DNA of 36,151 nucleotides from Candidatus Avacidaminococcus intestinavium (lineage in GTDB: Bacteria; Bacillota; Negativicutes; Acidaminococcales; Acidaminococcaceae), in assembly GCA_018714505.1 (NCBI GenBank), contig DVNI01000003.1, positions 1 through 36,151 of the forward strand. Reading direction: 5' to 3'. Made by a program: the position numbers and the translations under genes. The notes beneath the pieces are model-generated. The model searched no databases. It saw nothing but the letters and a program-made list of their open reading frames with translations, and was not told the DNA's origin. This document shows positions 1 through 7,825 of this stretch, piece by piece (position 1 is the stretch's first letter; every line of letters begins with the position of its first letter).

Positions 1-832
1 CAACTGGTAAACCGCCACCAATTATTTTACCCAAACAAGTCAAATCTGGTTGTATATTATATTTGGCCTGTGCACCACCAAGTGAAGCTCTAAAGCCACA
101 CATAACTTCATCAAAAATTAATAGTATACCATAGGCTTCCGTCATTTTACGAAGCTGGAGCAAATAATCATCTTGTGGCAAAACCAACCCCATATTACCA
201 GCTACTGGTTCTATTATTACCGCTGCAATTTCAGATCCTTGTTCTTCTAAAACTTTTTGTAAAGCTGGCAGATCATTATAAGGAACTGTTAGCGTATTTT
301 TAGCAATAGCCACAGGGACACCCGGACTATCGGGCTGACCAAAAGTGGCACCACCAGAGCCAGCTTTTACCAAAAGACTATCATGATGCCCATGATAACA
401 GCCAATAAATTTAATTATTTTTTCTCTGCCAGTAAATCCTCGAGCAACCCGTAAAGCACTCATTGTTGCTTCTGTTCCAGAATTAACTAGTCGGAGTAAC
501 TCAATATTAGGCATAATGCTTTTAACTTTTTTTACTAAGGTTGTTTCTTGCAATGTAGGAGCACCATAACTAGTTCCAGCAGCCGCGGCATTACAAATAG
601 CCTCTACAACAAGTGGGTTAGCATGTCCAACAATCATCGGGCCCCAAGAACCTACATAGTCAATATATTCATTACCATCTATATCAAAGATATGACTTCC
701 TTTAGCACGAGCAATAAAAGGTGGCGTACTATTAATATTACGATAGGAACGAACAGGACTATTTACCCCTCCTGGAATATGCTCACAGGCCTCTTTAAAA
801 GCTTCTATCGATTTTTCTAAGTTAAGGCTCAT
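1..832 (-). CDS. hemL: Glutamate-1-semialdehyde 2,1-aminomutase, C-terminus cut by window edge
   Basis: PLP-dependent enzyme that turns glutamate-1-semialdehyde into 5-aminolevulinate, the last step of the C5 route to tetrapyrroles. The ORF track misses it because the gene runs off the left edge; I translated it by hand. It starts [12 protein letters not shown] and shows [42 protein letters not shown] and [11 protein letters not shown]. The lysine of the last motif is the family's PLP Schiff-base lysine. About 277 of the usual ~425-430 residues are present. The ATG follows AAAGGAG at good spacing. It lies 23 bases after hemB and is the last visible gene of the riboswitch-controlled operon. 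The family often has FDEVMTGFR where this has FDEVMCGFR, a conservative change. Identification is secure; the C-terminal third is unseen. Confidence 0.96.
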   Translation of the reverse strand, partial: MSLNLEKSIEAFKEACEHIPGGVNSPVRSYRNINSTPPFIARAKGSHIFDIDGNEYIDYVGSWGPMIVGHANPLVVEAICNAAAAGTSYGAPTLQETTLVKKVKSIMPNIELLRLVNSGTEATMSALRVARGFTGREKIIKFIGCYHGHHDSLLVKAGSGGATFGQPDSPGVPVAIAKNTLTVPYNDLPALQKVLEEQGSEIAAVIIEPVAGNMGLVLPQDDYLLQLRKMTEAYGILLIFDEVMCGFRASLGGAQAKYNIQPDLTCLGKIIGGGLPV

Positions 833-855
833 CTTCACTACTCCTTTCCGTATCT

Positions 856-1830
856 TTATTCGTTTAACCATCTAGCCGCATCTAAAGCATGATACGTAAT
901 AATTATATCCGCACCGGCTCTTTTCATGCTTAATAAACTTTCTAAAACAACTCTTTTCTCATCGATCCAACCATTTAAAGCCGCTGCTTTAACCATTGAA
1001 TATTCACCACTTACATTATATACCGCAATCGGACGCGTGCAGGCTGCTCTAACACTTTTCACTACATCTAAGTATGCTAAAGCCGGTTTAACCATAATTA
1101 TATCAGCGCCTTCATCAAGATCTAATTCAACTTCTTTTAAAGCTTCCCTGCTATTGGCTGGATCCATCTGATAGGTTGAGCGATCACCAAACTGCGGCGT
1201 CGAATCAGCGGCATCTCTAAACGGTCCATAGTAGCCAGAAGCGTATTTAACTGTATAGGACATCAATATGGTATCATTAAAGCCTTTATCATCAAGAGCA
1301 GCACGCAAAAAGGCAATACGTCCATCCATCATATCCGATGGTGCGATAATATCAGCTCCAGCTTCCGCCTGACTAACCGCAACTTTTGCTAAAAGCGGCA
1401 AAGTTTTATCATTATCAATACAATTACCATTTAATTGCCCACAATGTCCATGTGACGTATACTGACAAAGGCAAACATCACCTACTACTAAGAGTTCCGG
1501 TACTGCTTTTTTTATTGCTTTAATTGCTCTTTGCACTGGACTTTGTGGATCCCATGCACCTGAACCAATCTCATCTTTGTATTCCGGCAAGCCGAAAATT
1601 TCTACACCAGGTATTCCTAAGGCCGCTACCAATTCTGCAGTCTTTACCGCTTCATCAACAGATAAATGAAAACAACCAGGCATACTGGGAATTTCTTTTC
1701 TGATTCTTTCACCAGCAACTACAAATAAGGGATAAATAAAGTCATTTGTACTTAAAGAATTTTCACGAATCAAATTACGCATATTAAAAGAACTGCGCAG
1801 GCGTCTTGGACGCAATTGATTACTTAACAT
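856..1830 (-). CDS. hemB: Delta-aminolevulinic acid dehydratase (porphobilinogen synthase)
   Basis: Condenses two ALA molecules to porphobilinogen in the cytoplasm. Full-length for the family at 324 residues. The two active-site lysines sit in [17 protein letters not shown] (Lys195) and [11 protein letters not shown] (Lys248). The segment [14 protein letters not shown] carries Cys120, Cys122 and Cys130, the three-cysteine signature of the zinc-dependent class rather than the Asp-rich magnesium class. The ATG overlaps the stop of cobA-hemD by one base (TAATG) and has AGGAGG seven bases upstream, so translation is probably coupled. The plus-strand ORF inside it is a shadow. Confidence 0.98.
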   Translation of the reverse strand: MLSNQLRPRRLRSSFNMRNLIRENSLSTNDFIYPLFVVAGERIRKEIPSMPGCFHLSVDEAVKTAELVAALGIPGVEIFGLPEYKDEIGSGAWDPQSPVQRAIKAIKKAVPELLVVGDVCLCQYTSHGHCGQLNGNCIDNDKTLPLLAKVAVSQAEAGADIIAPSDMMDGRIAFLRAALDDKGFNDTILMSYTVKYASGYYGPFRDAADSTPQFGDRSTYQMDPANSREALKEVELDLDEGADIIMVKPALAYLDVVKSVRAACTRPIAVYNVSGEYSMVKAAALNGWIDEKRVVLESLLSMKRAGADIIITYHALDAARWLNE

Positions 1831-3362
1831 TATTTAACCTCCTCACTAAAATACTTTTCTATTGCTGAAACCAAGGCGGGAATTGTAGCAACCTCTGGCA
1901 TAATAATTGGAGTCAAGCCAGCCTTTCGGCAAGCCTCAGCGGTAATAGGTCCTATACAAGCAATCTTTACGTCACGCACCTGTGGCAATAATTCTTCTCC
2001 AATTAATTTTAAAAAGTTCTTAACCGCTGAAGCACTAGCAAAAGTAATTAAATCACATTCTTTATGAAGTAACGCTTCTTTAATTGTTGCATTGTCAAAA
2101 GCGGTAGCATCAATAATCGTATCATAAAGCGGAACAACATCTACTTTTGCGCCAGTGGTATCTAACCATTGTGCCAATAATTTTCTTGCTTGTAGCGCTT
2201 GAGGCAATAGCACTTTATCCGTCTTGTGAATTTTACCTGTTAATTCTTCAATCAAACCTTCTGCAGTAAAATGTTTAGGCATACAATCAGCTTTAATCCC
2301 TCTTAAGCCTAAAGCATCACCAGTTGCCGTACCAACAGCTGCAATTTTTATGCCAGCAAGAGCTCTAGCATCCAAGTTGGCACTTGCTAAAGCATCAAAG
2401 AAGATTTTCACTGCATTGACACTTGTTAGAACTAACCATGTATATTCAGGTAATTTTGCTATAACTGTTTTAAGTAAACTCGTATCTTCTAAAGGACTAA
2501 TCTTAATAGACGGTGCTTCTAAGCAAACCGCACCTTGCTTTTCTAGTGCTTGTGTTAATTTGCTAGCCTGTGCTTGAGCACGAGTCACAATAATACGTTT
2601 GCCAAATAACGGTTTTGTTTCAAACCACGATAATTGTTCACGCATACGCACCACTTCGCCAACAATAAAAATAGCTGGTGGTTTGATTTTATTCTTTTCA
2701 ACATCACTTACTGCACATTCCAAAGTTGTGACAATTGTCCTCTGTTCCGCTTTGGTGCCCCATCTAATTACAGCCGCTGGTGTATTAGTAGCTCGACCAT
2801 TGGCAATTAACTTTTCCGTAATAACCTTAAGGTTTTCAATGCCCATCAAAAAAACTAATGTATCAACAGCAGTCGCTAACTTTTCCCAATTAACGCCCGA
2901 TTTTTCTTTATTAGGATTTTCATGTCCAGTAATAACCGCAAAGGAAACCGCCATATTACGTTGAGTTACAGGAATACCGGCATAAGCTGGTACTGAAATC
3001 GCTGATGTAATACCAGGAACTATTTCAAACATAATCTGCGCTTCTTTTAGTGCTACCGCTTCTTCTCCACCTCTGCCAAAAACAAAAGGGTCGCCTCCTT
3101 TTAAGCGACATACTCGATTGCCAGCCTTAGCTTTTTCAACCAACAACTTACAAATATCTTCCTGTTTCATTGTATGTTCTTTAGATTTTTTACCAACATA
3201 AATAATTTCAGCATCTTCACGAGCTGCCGCCAACAGTTTCCGATCAGCCAAATAATCATAAACAATTACATCAGCGCTCTGTATCGCTTCTAAACCTTTG
3301 ATGGTAATTAATTTATAATCTCCGGGCCCAGCACCTACCAATGATACAAATCCCTGTTTCAT
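1830..3362 (-). CDS. cobA-hemD: Bifunctional uroporphyrinogen-III C-methyltransferase / uroporphyrinogen-III synthase
   Basis: A fusion of two consecutive steps. Residues ~1-245 are the SAM-dependent methyltransferase (SUMT) making precorrin-2, with VSLVGAGPGDYKLIT, RLKGGDPFVFGRGGEE, VPGITSAISVPAYAGIPVTQR and ITGHE. Residues ~255-510 are a HemD synthase closing hydroxymethylbilane to uroporphyrinogen III, less conserved as usual, with GKRIIVTRAQ at its start and LITFASASAVKNF further on. The ORF track starts at 3374, but I prefer the ATG at 3362 (510 residues): it has GGAGG five bases upstream and begins directly with MKQGFVSLVGAG, whereas the upstream ATG has only a poor site. The same fusion is known in Selenomonas and relatives. 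The product of the first half leads to corrinoids and siroheme, which fits the B12 riboswitch upstream. Confidence 0.95.
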   Translation of the reverse strand: MKQGFVSLVGAGPGDYKLITIKGLEAIQSADVIVYDYLADRKLLAAAREDAEIIYVGKKSKEHTMKQEDICKLLVEKAKAGNRVCRLKGGDPFVFGRGGEEAVALKEAQIMFEIVPGITSAISVPAYAGIPVTQRNMAVSFAVITGHENPNKEKSGVNWEKLATAVDTLVFLMGIENLKVITEKLIANGRATNTPAAVIRWGTKAEQRTIVTTLECAVSDVEKNKIKPPAIFIVGEVVRMREQLSWFETKPLFGKRIIVTRAQAQASKLTQALEKQGAVCLEAPSIKISPLEDTSLLKTVIAKLPEYTWLVLTSVNAVKIFFDALASANLDARALAGIKIAAVGTATGDALGLRGIKADCMPKHFTAEGLIEELTGKIHKTDKVLLPQALQARKLLAQWLDTTGAKVDVVPLYDTIIDATAFDNATIKEALLHKECDLITFASASAVKNFLKLIGEELLPQVRDVKIACIGPITAEACRKAGLTPIIMPEVATIPALVSAIEKYFSEEVK

Positions 3363-3398
3363 ATTTCCCTCCATCTTCTATTTCGCACATTGTTTTTT

Positions 3399-4316
3399 TT
3401 AATCATCTAATATTTTGCGACCACCAGCCTGCAACATTCTTTTTGCTAACTCTTGCCCTAAAGACTCAGCGGCTTTAATATCACCAGACGCTTCATCCTT
3501 TAGTATAGTGCTACCATCAACTGTTGCAATCATCGCTTGGATTTTTATTTTTTGATCATCCGTTACTAATGCCTGCACACCAACAGGAATCTGACATCCA
3601 CCCTCTACTTCCCGTAAAAATGCTCTTTCTGCTAACGCTTGCTGGTAAGAGTTACAATCTTGCAATACTGCTAAAAAAGCTTTGGTTTCTTCATCACTCG
3701 CACGACTTTCAATAGCAAGTGCTCCTTGGCCAACAGCAGGTAAACATAATTCTGGTTCTAGATATTCTGTAATTTCTGCCTCTAAGCCTAACCGATGCAA
3801 GCCAGCTGCCGCTAAAATAATACCATCTAAATGCTCTGTTTCTAATTTACGCAACCGAGTGTCAACATTACCACGTAATTCTGTTATCTGTAAATCAGGG
3901 CGCACATAAAGTAACTGCGCTTTCCGCCGTAAACTTGAAGTGCCAATTTTCGCTCCTTGTGGTACATTCAAGAAATTATTATGCTGCTTACTAATAAATG
4001 CGTCACGCGGATCTTCTCTTTTCGTAATCGCCGTCAATTGAAGCCCTTCAGGTAATTCCACCGGCATATCTTTTAAACTATGTACTGCTAAATCAATTTC
4101 ACCGCTAAGCATTTCAGACTCGATTTCTTTCGTAAAAAGACCTTTTCCGCCAATTTTTGCTAAAGGAACATCAAGAATTTTATCACCAGTAGTCATGATA
4201 ATTTTTAGTTCAACGGTAAGTTCTTTATGAGCTTTCTCCAGAATTGTTTTGACATGGTTTGCCTGCCAAAGAGCAAGCTTGCTGCTGCGAGTCCCAATAA
4301 TAAGTTGTTTTTTCAT
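3399..4316 (-). CDS. hemC: Porphobilinogen deaminase (hydroxymethylbilane synthase)
   Basis: Polymerises four porphobilinogens into hydroxymethylbilane on a covalent dipyrromethane cofactor. At 305 residues it is full-length. The start IIGTRSSKLALWQA, the catalytic-Asp motif HSLKDMP, the arginine-rich GTSSLRRKAQL and the cofactor cysteine in VEGGCQIPVG (Cys241) are all present. The ORF track begins with GTG at 4319; the adjacent ATG at 4316 has GGAG at seven bases and is the better start. The start lies about 92 bases inside the 3' end of hemA, so its ribosome binding site is read through by hemA ribosomes. Confidence 0.97.
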   Translation of the reverse strand: MKKQLIIGTRSSKLALWQANHVKTILEKAHKELTVELKIIMTTGDKILDVPLAKIGGKGLFTKEIESEMLSGEIDLAVHSLKDMPVELPEGLQLTAITKREDPRDAFISKQHNNFLNVPQGAKIGTSSLRRKAQLLYVRPDLQITELRGNVDTRLRKLETEHLDGIILAAAGLHRLGLEAEITEYLEPELCLPAVGQGALAIESRASDEETKAFLAVLQDCNSYQQALAERAFLREVEGGCQIPVGVQALVTDDQKIKIQAMIATVDGSTILKDEASGDIKAAESLGQELAKRMLQAGGRKILDD

Positions 4317-5592
4317 CACTTTTCTCCATTAATGTATCTAATTTAAATAATTTTTTCATTGCTTGTACATAATACTCTTCACCACTTGTTCCAGCTGAGT
4401 TATTCAACTGCACCATGGGGTCGCGCAAAATTTTTCGAACAATCATTTGCGTCATGTTATCCAAAATCCGAATTTCCTCACTTGAAAGTTCTGGTAACTT
4501 GGCCAAAGCTCTTTTAACTTCTCTTTTGCGCATTTTTTCTGCCCTATTTGATAATAAATCCATGACTGGTTGAAATGAAAGATAATTAAATCGTTCAACC
4601 AATGCTAGTGTTTCTTCTTCTAACATGGCTGTTGCTAAAGTTGCTTCATGCTCGCGCAATCTACGGTGCTCATCAACAGCTTCTTCCATATCGTCCATAT
4701 TATATAACTCAATACCTTTAATATCTTTAACATCAGGATCAATATCTCGTGGTACAGCTATATCAATAAGCATTAATCGTTTATTAGAATTCTTCTCCAT
4801 TGCTACTAATAAATCTTTCTTTTCTATCATATAATTAGTAGCGCCAGTCGAGGTAATAATAACATCCATATCGGCCGCACTAGGCACAACATTTTCAAGC
4901 AAAATAGTTTTACCATTGACCTTTTCCGCAAGAGCTAGCGCTTTTTGTTCATCACGATTAGCAATATAGATTGCGTCACAGCCTTTAGCACGTAAATTAA
5001 GTGCCGTAAGCTCTCCCATCTTTCCCGCACCAACTAATAAAACTCGACAGTTTTGTAAACTGCCTAAGCGTTCTTGCACCAAACTAACAGCAGCAGAACT
5101 AACAGAAACTGTATTATAAGCAATTAAAGTTTCTGTACGCACTCGTTTACCAAAAGAAATTGCCCGATGGAAAAAAATATTTAGTACCGTACTCGTTGTT
5201 TGCATCTCTCTAGCTAAAGCATATGCTTTTTTTACTTGACTCAAAATCTGACCTTCACCTAAAACTAAAGAGTCCAAACTAGCCGTAACCTTAAAAAGGT
5301 GATAAATACATTTTTCACCGGTATAACAGTAAAAATACTTTTCTTCACAAATTCCATCTGCGCTCATTTTTCCTAGAAAATTCCTTAAAAAACGACAAGG
5401 CTCAGGAACATCGTCTAAAACCGCGTAAACTTCCATTCGATTACAAGTAGATAAAATTGCCATTTCACGAATAGAATCATAATAAGAAGTTAAAGATAAT
5501 ATTTTTTTTACATCATCATGTGATAATGCAAATTTCTCACGTACACCGACTGGTGCCGTCTTATGATTGAGCCCGAAAACTACTAATTGCAT
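4225..5592 (-). CDS. hemA: Glutamyl-tRNA reductase
   Basis: NADPH-dependent reduction of Glu-tRNA(Glu) to glutamate-1-semialdehyde, the committed step of the C5 pathway. Visible motifs are GLNHKTAPVGVREK, the nucleophile Cys50 in LSTCNRMEVY, GEGQILSQVKKAY, the Rossmann loop LLVGAGKMGELTALNL at ~185-200 and the helical dimerisation domain from ~310. The length of 455 residues is near the upper end of the family. The last ~30 residues, rich in Gln, Asn and Cys, are encoded in the stretch that overlaps hemC and may be non-essential. The ATG has GGAG upstream and overlaps the end of the precorrin-2 dehydrogenase gene by 32 bases. Confidence 0.97.
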   Translation of the reverse strand: MQLVVFGLNHKTAPVGVREKFALSHDDVKKILSLTSYYDSIREMAILSTCNRMEVYAVLDDVPEPCRFLRNFLGKMSADGICEEKYFYCYTGEKCIYHLFKVTASLDSLVLGEGQILSQVKKAYALAREMQTTSTVLNIFFHRAISFGKRVRTETLIAYNTVSVSSAAVSLVQERLGSLQNCRVLLVGAGKMGELTALNLRAKGCDAIYIANRDEQKALALAEKVNGKTILLENVVPSAADMDVIITSTGATNYMIEKKDLLVAMEKNSNKRLMLIDIAVPRDIDPDVKDIKGIELYNMDDMEEAVDEHRRLREHEATLATAMLEEETLALVERFNYLSFQPVMDLLSNRAEKMRKREVKRALAKLPELSSEEIRILDNMTQMIVRKILRDPMVQLNNSAGTSGEEYYVQAMKKLFKLDTLMEKSDEKTTYYWDSQQQACSLAGKPCQNNSGESS

Positions 5593-6199
5593 GCTCTAAT
5601 ATCTCCTTTACTTCCTTTATTTTTCCTGCTTGGGCTAACTTAATTACTTCTTCAGTTAACACCGTTCGCCAAATTGCTTCCCGGTGTTTGCTACAGGCTA
5701 CCTCTTGCTTAAGCTTTCCTCGCAGCTCACCTAGTAACAATAAAAATTCCGTATAGTTTTCATTATACTTTTTTTCTAATTCTTTTTTTATCAAAACTGT
5801 AAGCGCTGGGCTAAGACCATCTGTCGAAATCGTAAGCGTTAGCGGTCCTCGTCTTACTTTAGCGGGAACAGTAAAATCTCCTTCTGCGGCATTATCCGTA
5901 AGATCGACCAGCGCACCACTAGCTCTTGCTTCCTCAGCTGCCGCGGCATTCACCTGCTGATTATTGGTTGCACAAATCACAATAAAGCAATCTTCTAAAT
6001 CACCTTGCGTATATTTTTTTTCTAAATAAGTAATCTTGCTTTTTATTTTTGCAAACTGTGGTAATAGCATTGGACTAATAACTGTCACTAACGCCTCAGC
6101 TTCAAGCAAAGACTGTACTTTGCGTAGCGCCACACGACCGCCACCGACAACTACACATCTTTTATTTTTGATTACTAAATTAATAGGATAATACGTCAT
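5561..6199 (-). CDS. Precorrin-2 dehydrogenase / sirohydrochlorin ferrochelatase-like (CysG N-terminal type)
   Basis: NAD-dependent oxidation of precorrin-2 to sirohydrochlorin; family members may also chelate iron or cobalt. The N-terminal Rossmann fold begins PINLVIKNKRCVVVGGGRVALRKV, and the middle shows NAAEGDFTVPAKVRRGPLTLTIST with SPAL following, both diagnostic. A helical C-terminal tail follows. The ORF track starts at 6274, but that would put the coding start in the riboswitch terminator. The ATG at 6199 has GAGGTGG five bases upstream and starts exactly where the family starts, giving 212 residues. It is the first gene after the riboswitch terminator. Local names vary (sirC, cysG-N, hemX-like), so no symbol is given. 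Confidence 0.93.
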   Translation of the reverse strand: MTYYPINLVIKNKRCVVVGGGRVALRKVQSLLEAEALVTVISPMLLPQFAKIKSKITYLEKKYTQGDLEDCFIVICATNNQQVNAAAAEEARASGALVDLTDNAAEGDFTVPAKVRRGPLTLTISTDGLSPALTVLIKKELEKKYNENYTEFLLLLGELRGKLKQEVACSKHREAIWRTVLTEEVIKLAQAGKIKEVKEILEHAISSFRAQS

Positions 6200-6219
6200 T
6201 ATTACCACCTCAAAGCATA

Positions 6220-6310
6220 TAAAAAACAAAAAACTCCCAGCCACAGGCTGAAAGTTAAAAGCAAAAAGCAGCATCTCTTTCTAAACAAGCAAAGAGCAAC
6301 TTTGCAGCCC
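6220..6310 (-). terminator. Riboswitch expression platform: intrinsic terminator with competing antiterminator
   Basis: Reading the minus strand, CTTTCAGCC-TGT-GGCTGGGAG forms a nine-pair stem (6234-6254, with G-U pairs), followed by TTTTTTGTTTTTTAT, a classical intrinsic terminator just before the first gene. About 50 bases upstream, GGGCTGCAAAGTT (6298-6310) can pair with AACTTTCAGCC (6246-6256), which contains the terminator's 5' arm, with a single bulged C. The two structures are mutually exclusive, as expected for an OFF switch in which bound cobalamin favours termination. The pairings are seen in the sequence; the direction of switching is inferred from the family. Confidence 0.85.
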
Positions 6311-6345
6311 GTCTTCATCCCCCGTGAAACAGACAATATTAAGAA

Positions 6346-6502
6346 ACAGGCAGTTCTTCTGGCTCAGAATCATCATATTCCTACACCTTCCCGGCAAAGC
6401 AATCTTTTGCCAGTGGCATTCGTATGAATACTCCTCCTTACAGCGGCGGGACCGCACCGGAATTCAACCGGTTTATCTATTAAGTACTAACTACACCTGC
6501 TT
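6346..6502 (-). promoter_or_regulatory. Cobalamin (AdoCbl-type) riboswitch aptamer
   Basis: On the minus strand the conserved blocks appear in order: the P1 strand GCAGGTG, then GGTTGAATTCCGGTGCGGTC, CCCGCCGCTGTAAGGAGGAG, GCCACTGGCAAAAG, CCGGGAAGG, and the B12 box GAGCCAGAAGAACTGCC with CTGCCTG closing P1. This is a near-consensus cobalamin riboswitch. It lies between a strong promoter and the terminator in front of the precorrin-2 dehydrogenase gene, so B12 should feed back on the whole tetrapyrrole operon. The plus-strand ORF at 6324-6635 is a shadow of it. Confidence 0.96.
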
Positions 6503-6525
6503 AAATATTTTATTTTTCAAAGTTA

Positions 6526-6554
6526 ATTTTATCACTGTGACCAAAGAGTGTCAA
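6526..6554 (-). promoter_or_regulatory. Sigma-A-type promoter of the tetrapyrrole operon
   Basis: The minus strand reads TTGACA (6554-6549), 17 bases, then TAAAAT (6531-6526). Both hexamers are at or near consensus. A transcript starting near 6519 would begin just ahead of the cobalamin aptamer. Confidence 0.88.
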
Positions 6555-6592
6555 TTAAAAGCGCCCAATACACTTCCTGCCTCCCAGCTACT

Positions 6593-6632
6593 ACAAAAAA
6601 AATCACCTTCCACTATAATGTGCAAGGTGATT
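6593..6632 (-). terminator. Intrinsic terminator of sod
   Basis: Minus strand AATCACCTT, a 14-base loop, AAGGTGATT, then TTTTTTTG. It sits 12 bases after the sod stop codon and insulates sod from the hem promoter. Confidence 0.87.
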
Positions 6633-6644
6633 TAATAATTTAAT

Positions 6645-7262
6645 TTATTTTTTTATACTTTCATAATTTGCAGCTACTACATCCCAATCTACAACATTAA
6701 AAAATTCTTTTACGTAATCGCCTCTAAGGTTTTTATACTTCAAGTAATATGCATGTTCCCATACGTCAATGCCCAAAATAGGCGTGAAATCTGTTCCTTC
6801 AATGATTGGGTTATCTTGATTTGGACTTGCTGACACTTGCAAAGTACCGTCTTGTTTTGCTGAAAGCCATGCCCAGCCAGAACCAAACTGTCCAAGAGCA
6901 AGAGCGGTTAACTTTTCTTTTAGAGCTTCAACTGAACCAAAAGTTTTATTAATTGCAGCCTCTAAATTTCCGCTTGGTGCGCCACCACCTTGAGGGCTCA
7001 TAATTGCAAAATATAGGTTGTGATTATAATAGCCACCACCATTATTACGTACTGCCTGTCTTAGTGCAGGATCTTTAATATCAGCTAAGGCTGATTGTAT
7101 TTCTATAATATTATCTGATTCGATACCTAATTTAGCTAAAGCATCATTCAAATTCTTAGTATAAGTAGCATGGTGTTTTGAATAGTGAGTTTCCATGGTC
7201 AATTTATCAATATATGGCTCCAGAGCATCGTATTCATAAGGTAAAACATATTGTTTAAACAT
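6645..7262 (-). CDS. sodA: Superoxide dismutase, Fe/Mn family
   Basis: Cytoplasmic dismutation of superoxide to oxygen and peroxide. It is 205 residues, normal for the family. The metal ligands are His26 (METHYSKHH), His81 (GGGYYNHNLYF), Asp166 and His170 (IDVWEHAYY). The second-sphere glutamine that distinguishes the metals is placed as in Mn enzymes: Gln149 in SPNQDNPI is present, while the Fe-type position near residue 75 holds Gly. I therefore expect a Mn or cambialistic enzyme, but the metal cannot be settled from sequence alone. It is a single gene with its own promoter, a palindrome at the start of its transcript, and its own terminator. The symbol is by analogy; sodB is possible. Confidence 0.96.
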   Translation of the reverse strand: MFKQYVLPYEYDALEPYIDKLTMETHYSKHHATYTKNLNDALAKLGIESDNIIEIQSALADIKDPALRQAVRNNGGGYYNHNLYFAIMSPQGGGAPSGNLEAAINKTFGSVEALKEKLTALALGQFGSGWAWLSAKQDGTLQVSASPNQDNPIIEGTDFTPILGIDVWEHAYYLKYKNLRGDYVKEFFNVVDWDVVAANYESIKK

Positions 7263-7290
7263 TCAAATCACTCCTTTTTATTAGTACAGG

Positions 7291-7304
7291 TTAGCGTTTG
7301 CTAA
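7291..7304 (-). promoter_or_regulatory. Possible operator at the sod transcription start
   Basis: TTAGC-AAAC-GCTAA on the minus strand is a perfect 5-bp inverted repeat. It lies about 4 to 17 bases after the predicted sod transcription start, a typical repressor site. It does not match the PerR, Fur or Rex consensus I know. The binding protein is unknown. Confidence 0.45.
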
Positions 7305-7314
7305 TCTTTGTTTT

Positions 7315-7344
7315 ATTATATACTATTTTACTCGGGTATGTCAA
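7315..7344 (-). promoter_or_regulatory. Sigma-A-type promoter of sod
   Basis: Minus strand TTGACA (7344-7339), an 18-base spacer, TATAAT (7320-7315). Both hexamers are perfect. The sod ATG is about 50 bases downstream with AAGGAG ahead of it. Confidence 0.88.
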
Positions 7345-7443
7345 ATGTATTTTATTCTTTTAACCTTAAAGGTTGTTATTTTTGCGTTGCTGTGCTTTAA
7401 TTAGATTGTAGTATTATGCTTATAAAAAAAGGAGTCATGCCAC

Positions 7444-7632
7444 GTGCCTAATCAAACACCAAATAATCGTATTAAGCGAAGACTCTACTTTATTGTCATA
7501 ACATTATTAGTTTCTGTACCAGTAATTGTTTATAACTATTTTTATCCATCACCACTAGGTGACAGCTTATGCGCTATTCTATTAGGCTTAGCCTTAGCTG
7601 GCTATCTCTACTTTGTTATCGGTAAAACGTAA
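7444..7632 (+). CDS. Small two-helix membrane protein, function unknown
   Basis: A 62-residue protein with a basic N-terminus (NNRIKRRLY) and two hydrophobic stretches at ~14-31 and ~40-60, broken by a Pro/Gly/Asp turn (PSPLGD). This predicts a hairpin in the membrane with the N-terminus inside. The start is GTG at 7444, nine bases after AAAGGAG. An ATG closer to the ribosome site at 7437 runs into a stop after four codons, so it could be a distractor or mini-leader. A weak promoter (TTGCTG, 19 bases, TATTAT at 7412-7417) and a 13-bp palindrome AACCTT-A-AAGGTT (7362-7374) lie upstream. It is divergent from sod. I do not recognise the family. Confidence 0.6.
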   Translation: MPNQTPNNRIKRRLYFIVITLLVSVPVIVYNYFYPSPLGDSLCAILLGLALAGYLYFVIGKT

Positions 7633-7722
7633 CTTTTGCTGATAACAAAGAACCTAATTCAATATTCTTAATGCTAGTTTAACTTACTACAAATGAAACT
7701 ATAAATATTACTGATAATTTAT

Positions 7723-7751
7723 TTGTAAAATCAAAAGATTCACGTTATAAT
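7723..7751 (+). promoter_or_regulatory. Promoter of the LysR-type regulator gene
   Basis: TTGTAA (7723-7728), 17 bases, TATAAT (7746-7751). The -10 element lies inside the long palindrome at 7733-7785, so whatever binds or folds there would affect this promoter. The regulator's ATG is ~75 bases downstream. Confidence 0.65.
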
Positions 7752-7785
7752 ATCGAATAATTAGATATTACAACGTGAATCTTTT
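7733..7785. repeat. Long inverted repeat over the lysR promoter
   Basis: A 14-bp perfect arm AAAAGATTCACGTT is followed by one mismatch and a second 7-bp arm TAATATC. The complement follows after a nine-base loop, giving a 22-position hairpin with one mismatch. It begins between the -35 and -10 of the lysR promoter and ends in the leader. It could be an operator for autoregulation (LysR proteins often bind near their own gene), an mRNA leader hairpin, or a terminator of the preceding small gene. Confidence 0.8.
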
Positions 7786-7825
7786 CACAAGCAAAACTAC
7801 ATCTGATTGGGGAGAGAGAATAAAG

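Noticed and set aside
548-820. Plus-strand 90-residue ORF
   Set aside because: It is antisense to hemL, which has strong motifs and a proper ribosome site; no motif or ribosome site supports the ORF.
6200-6274. Longer start of the precorrin-2 dehydrogenase
   Set aside because: It covers the riboswitch terminator hairpin, and the internal ATG at 6199 has the ribosome site and matches the family start.
7775-7825. N-terminal extension of the LysR protein
   Set aside because: The GTG lies in the palindrome arm and has no ribosome site; the ATG at 7826 gives the standard N-terminus.
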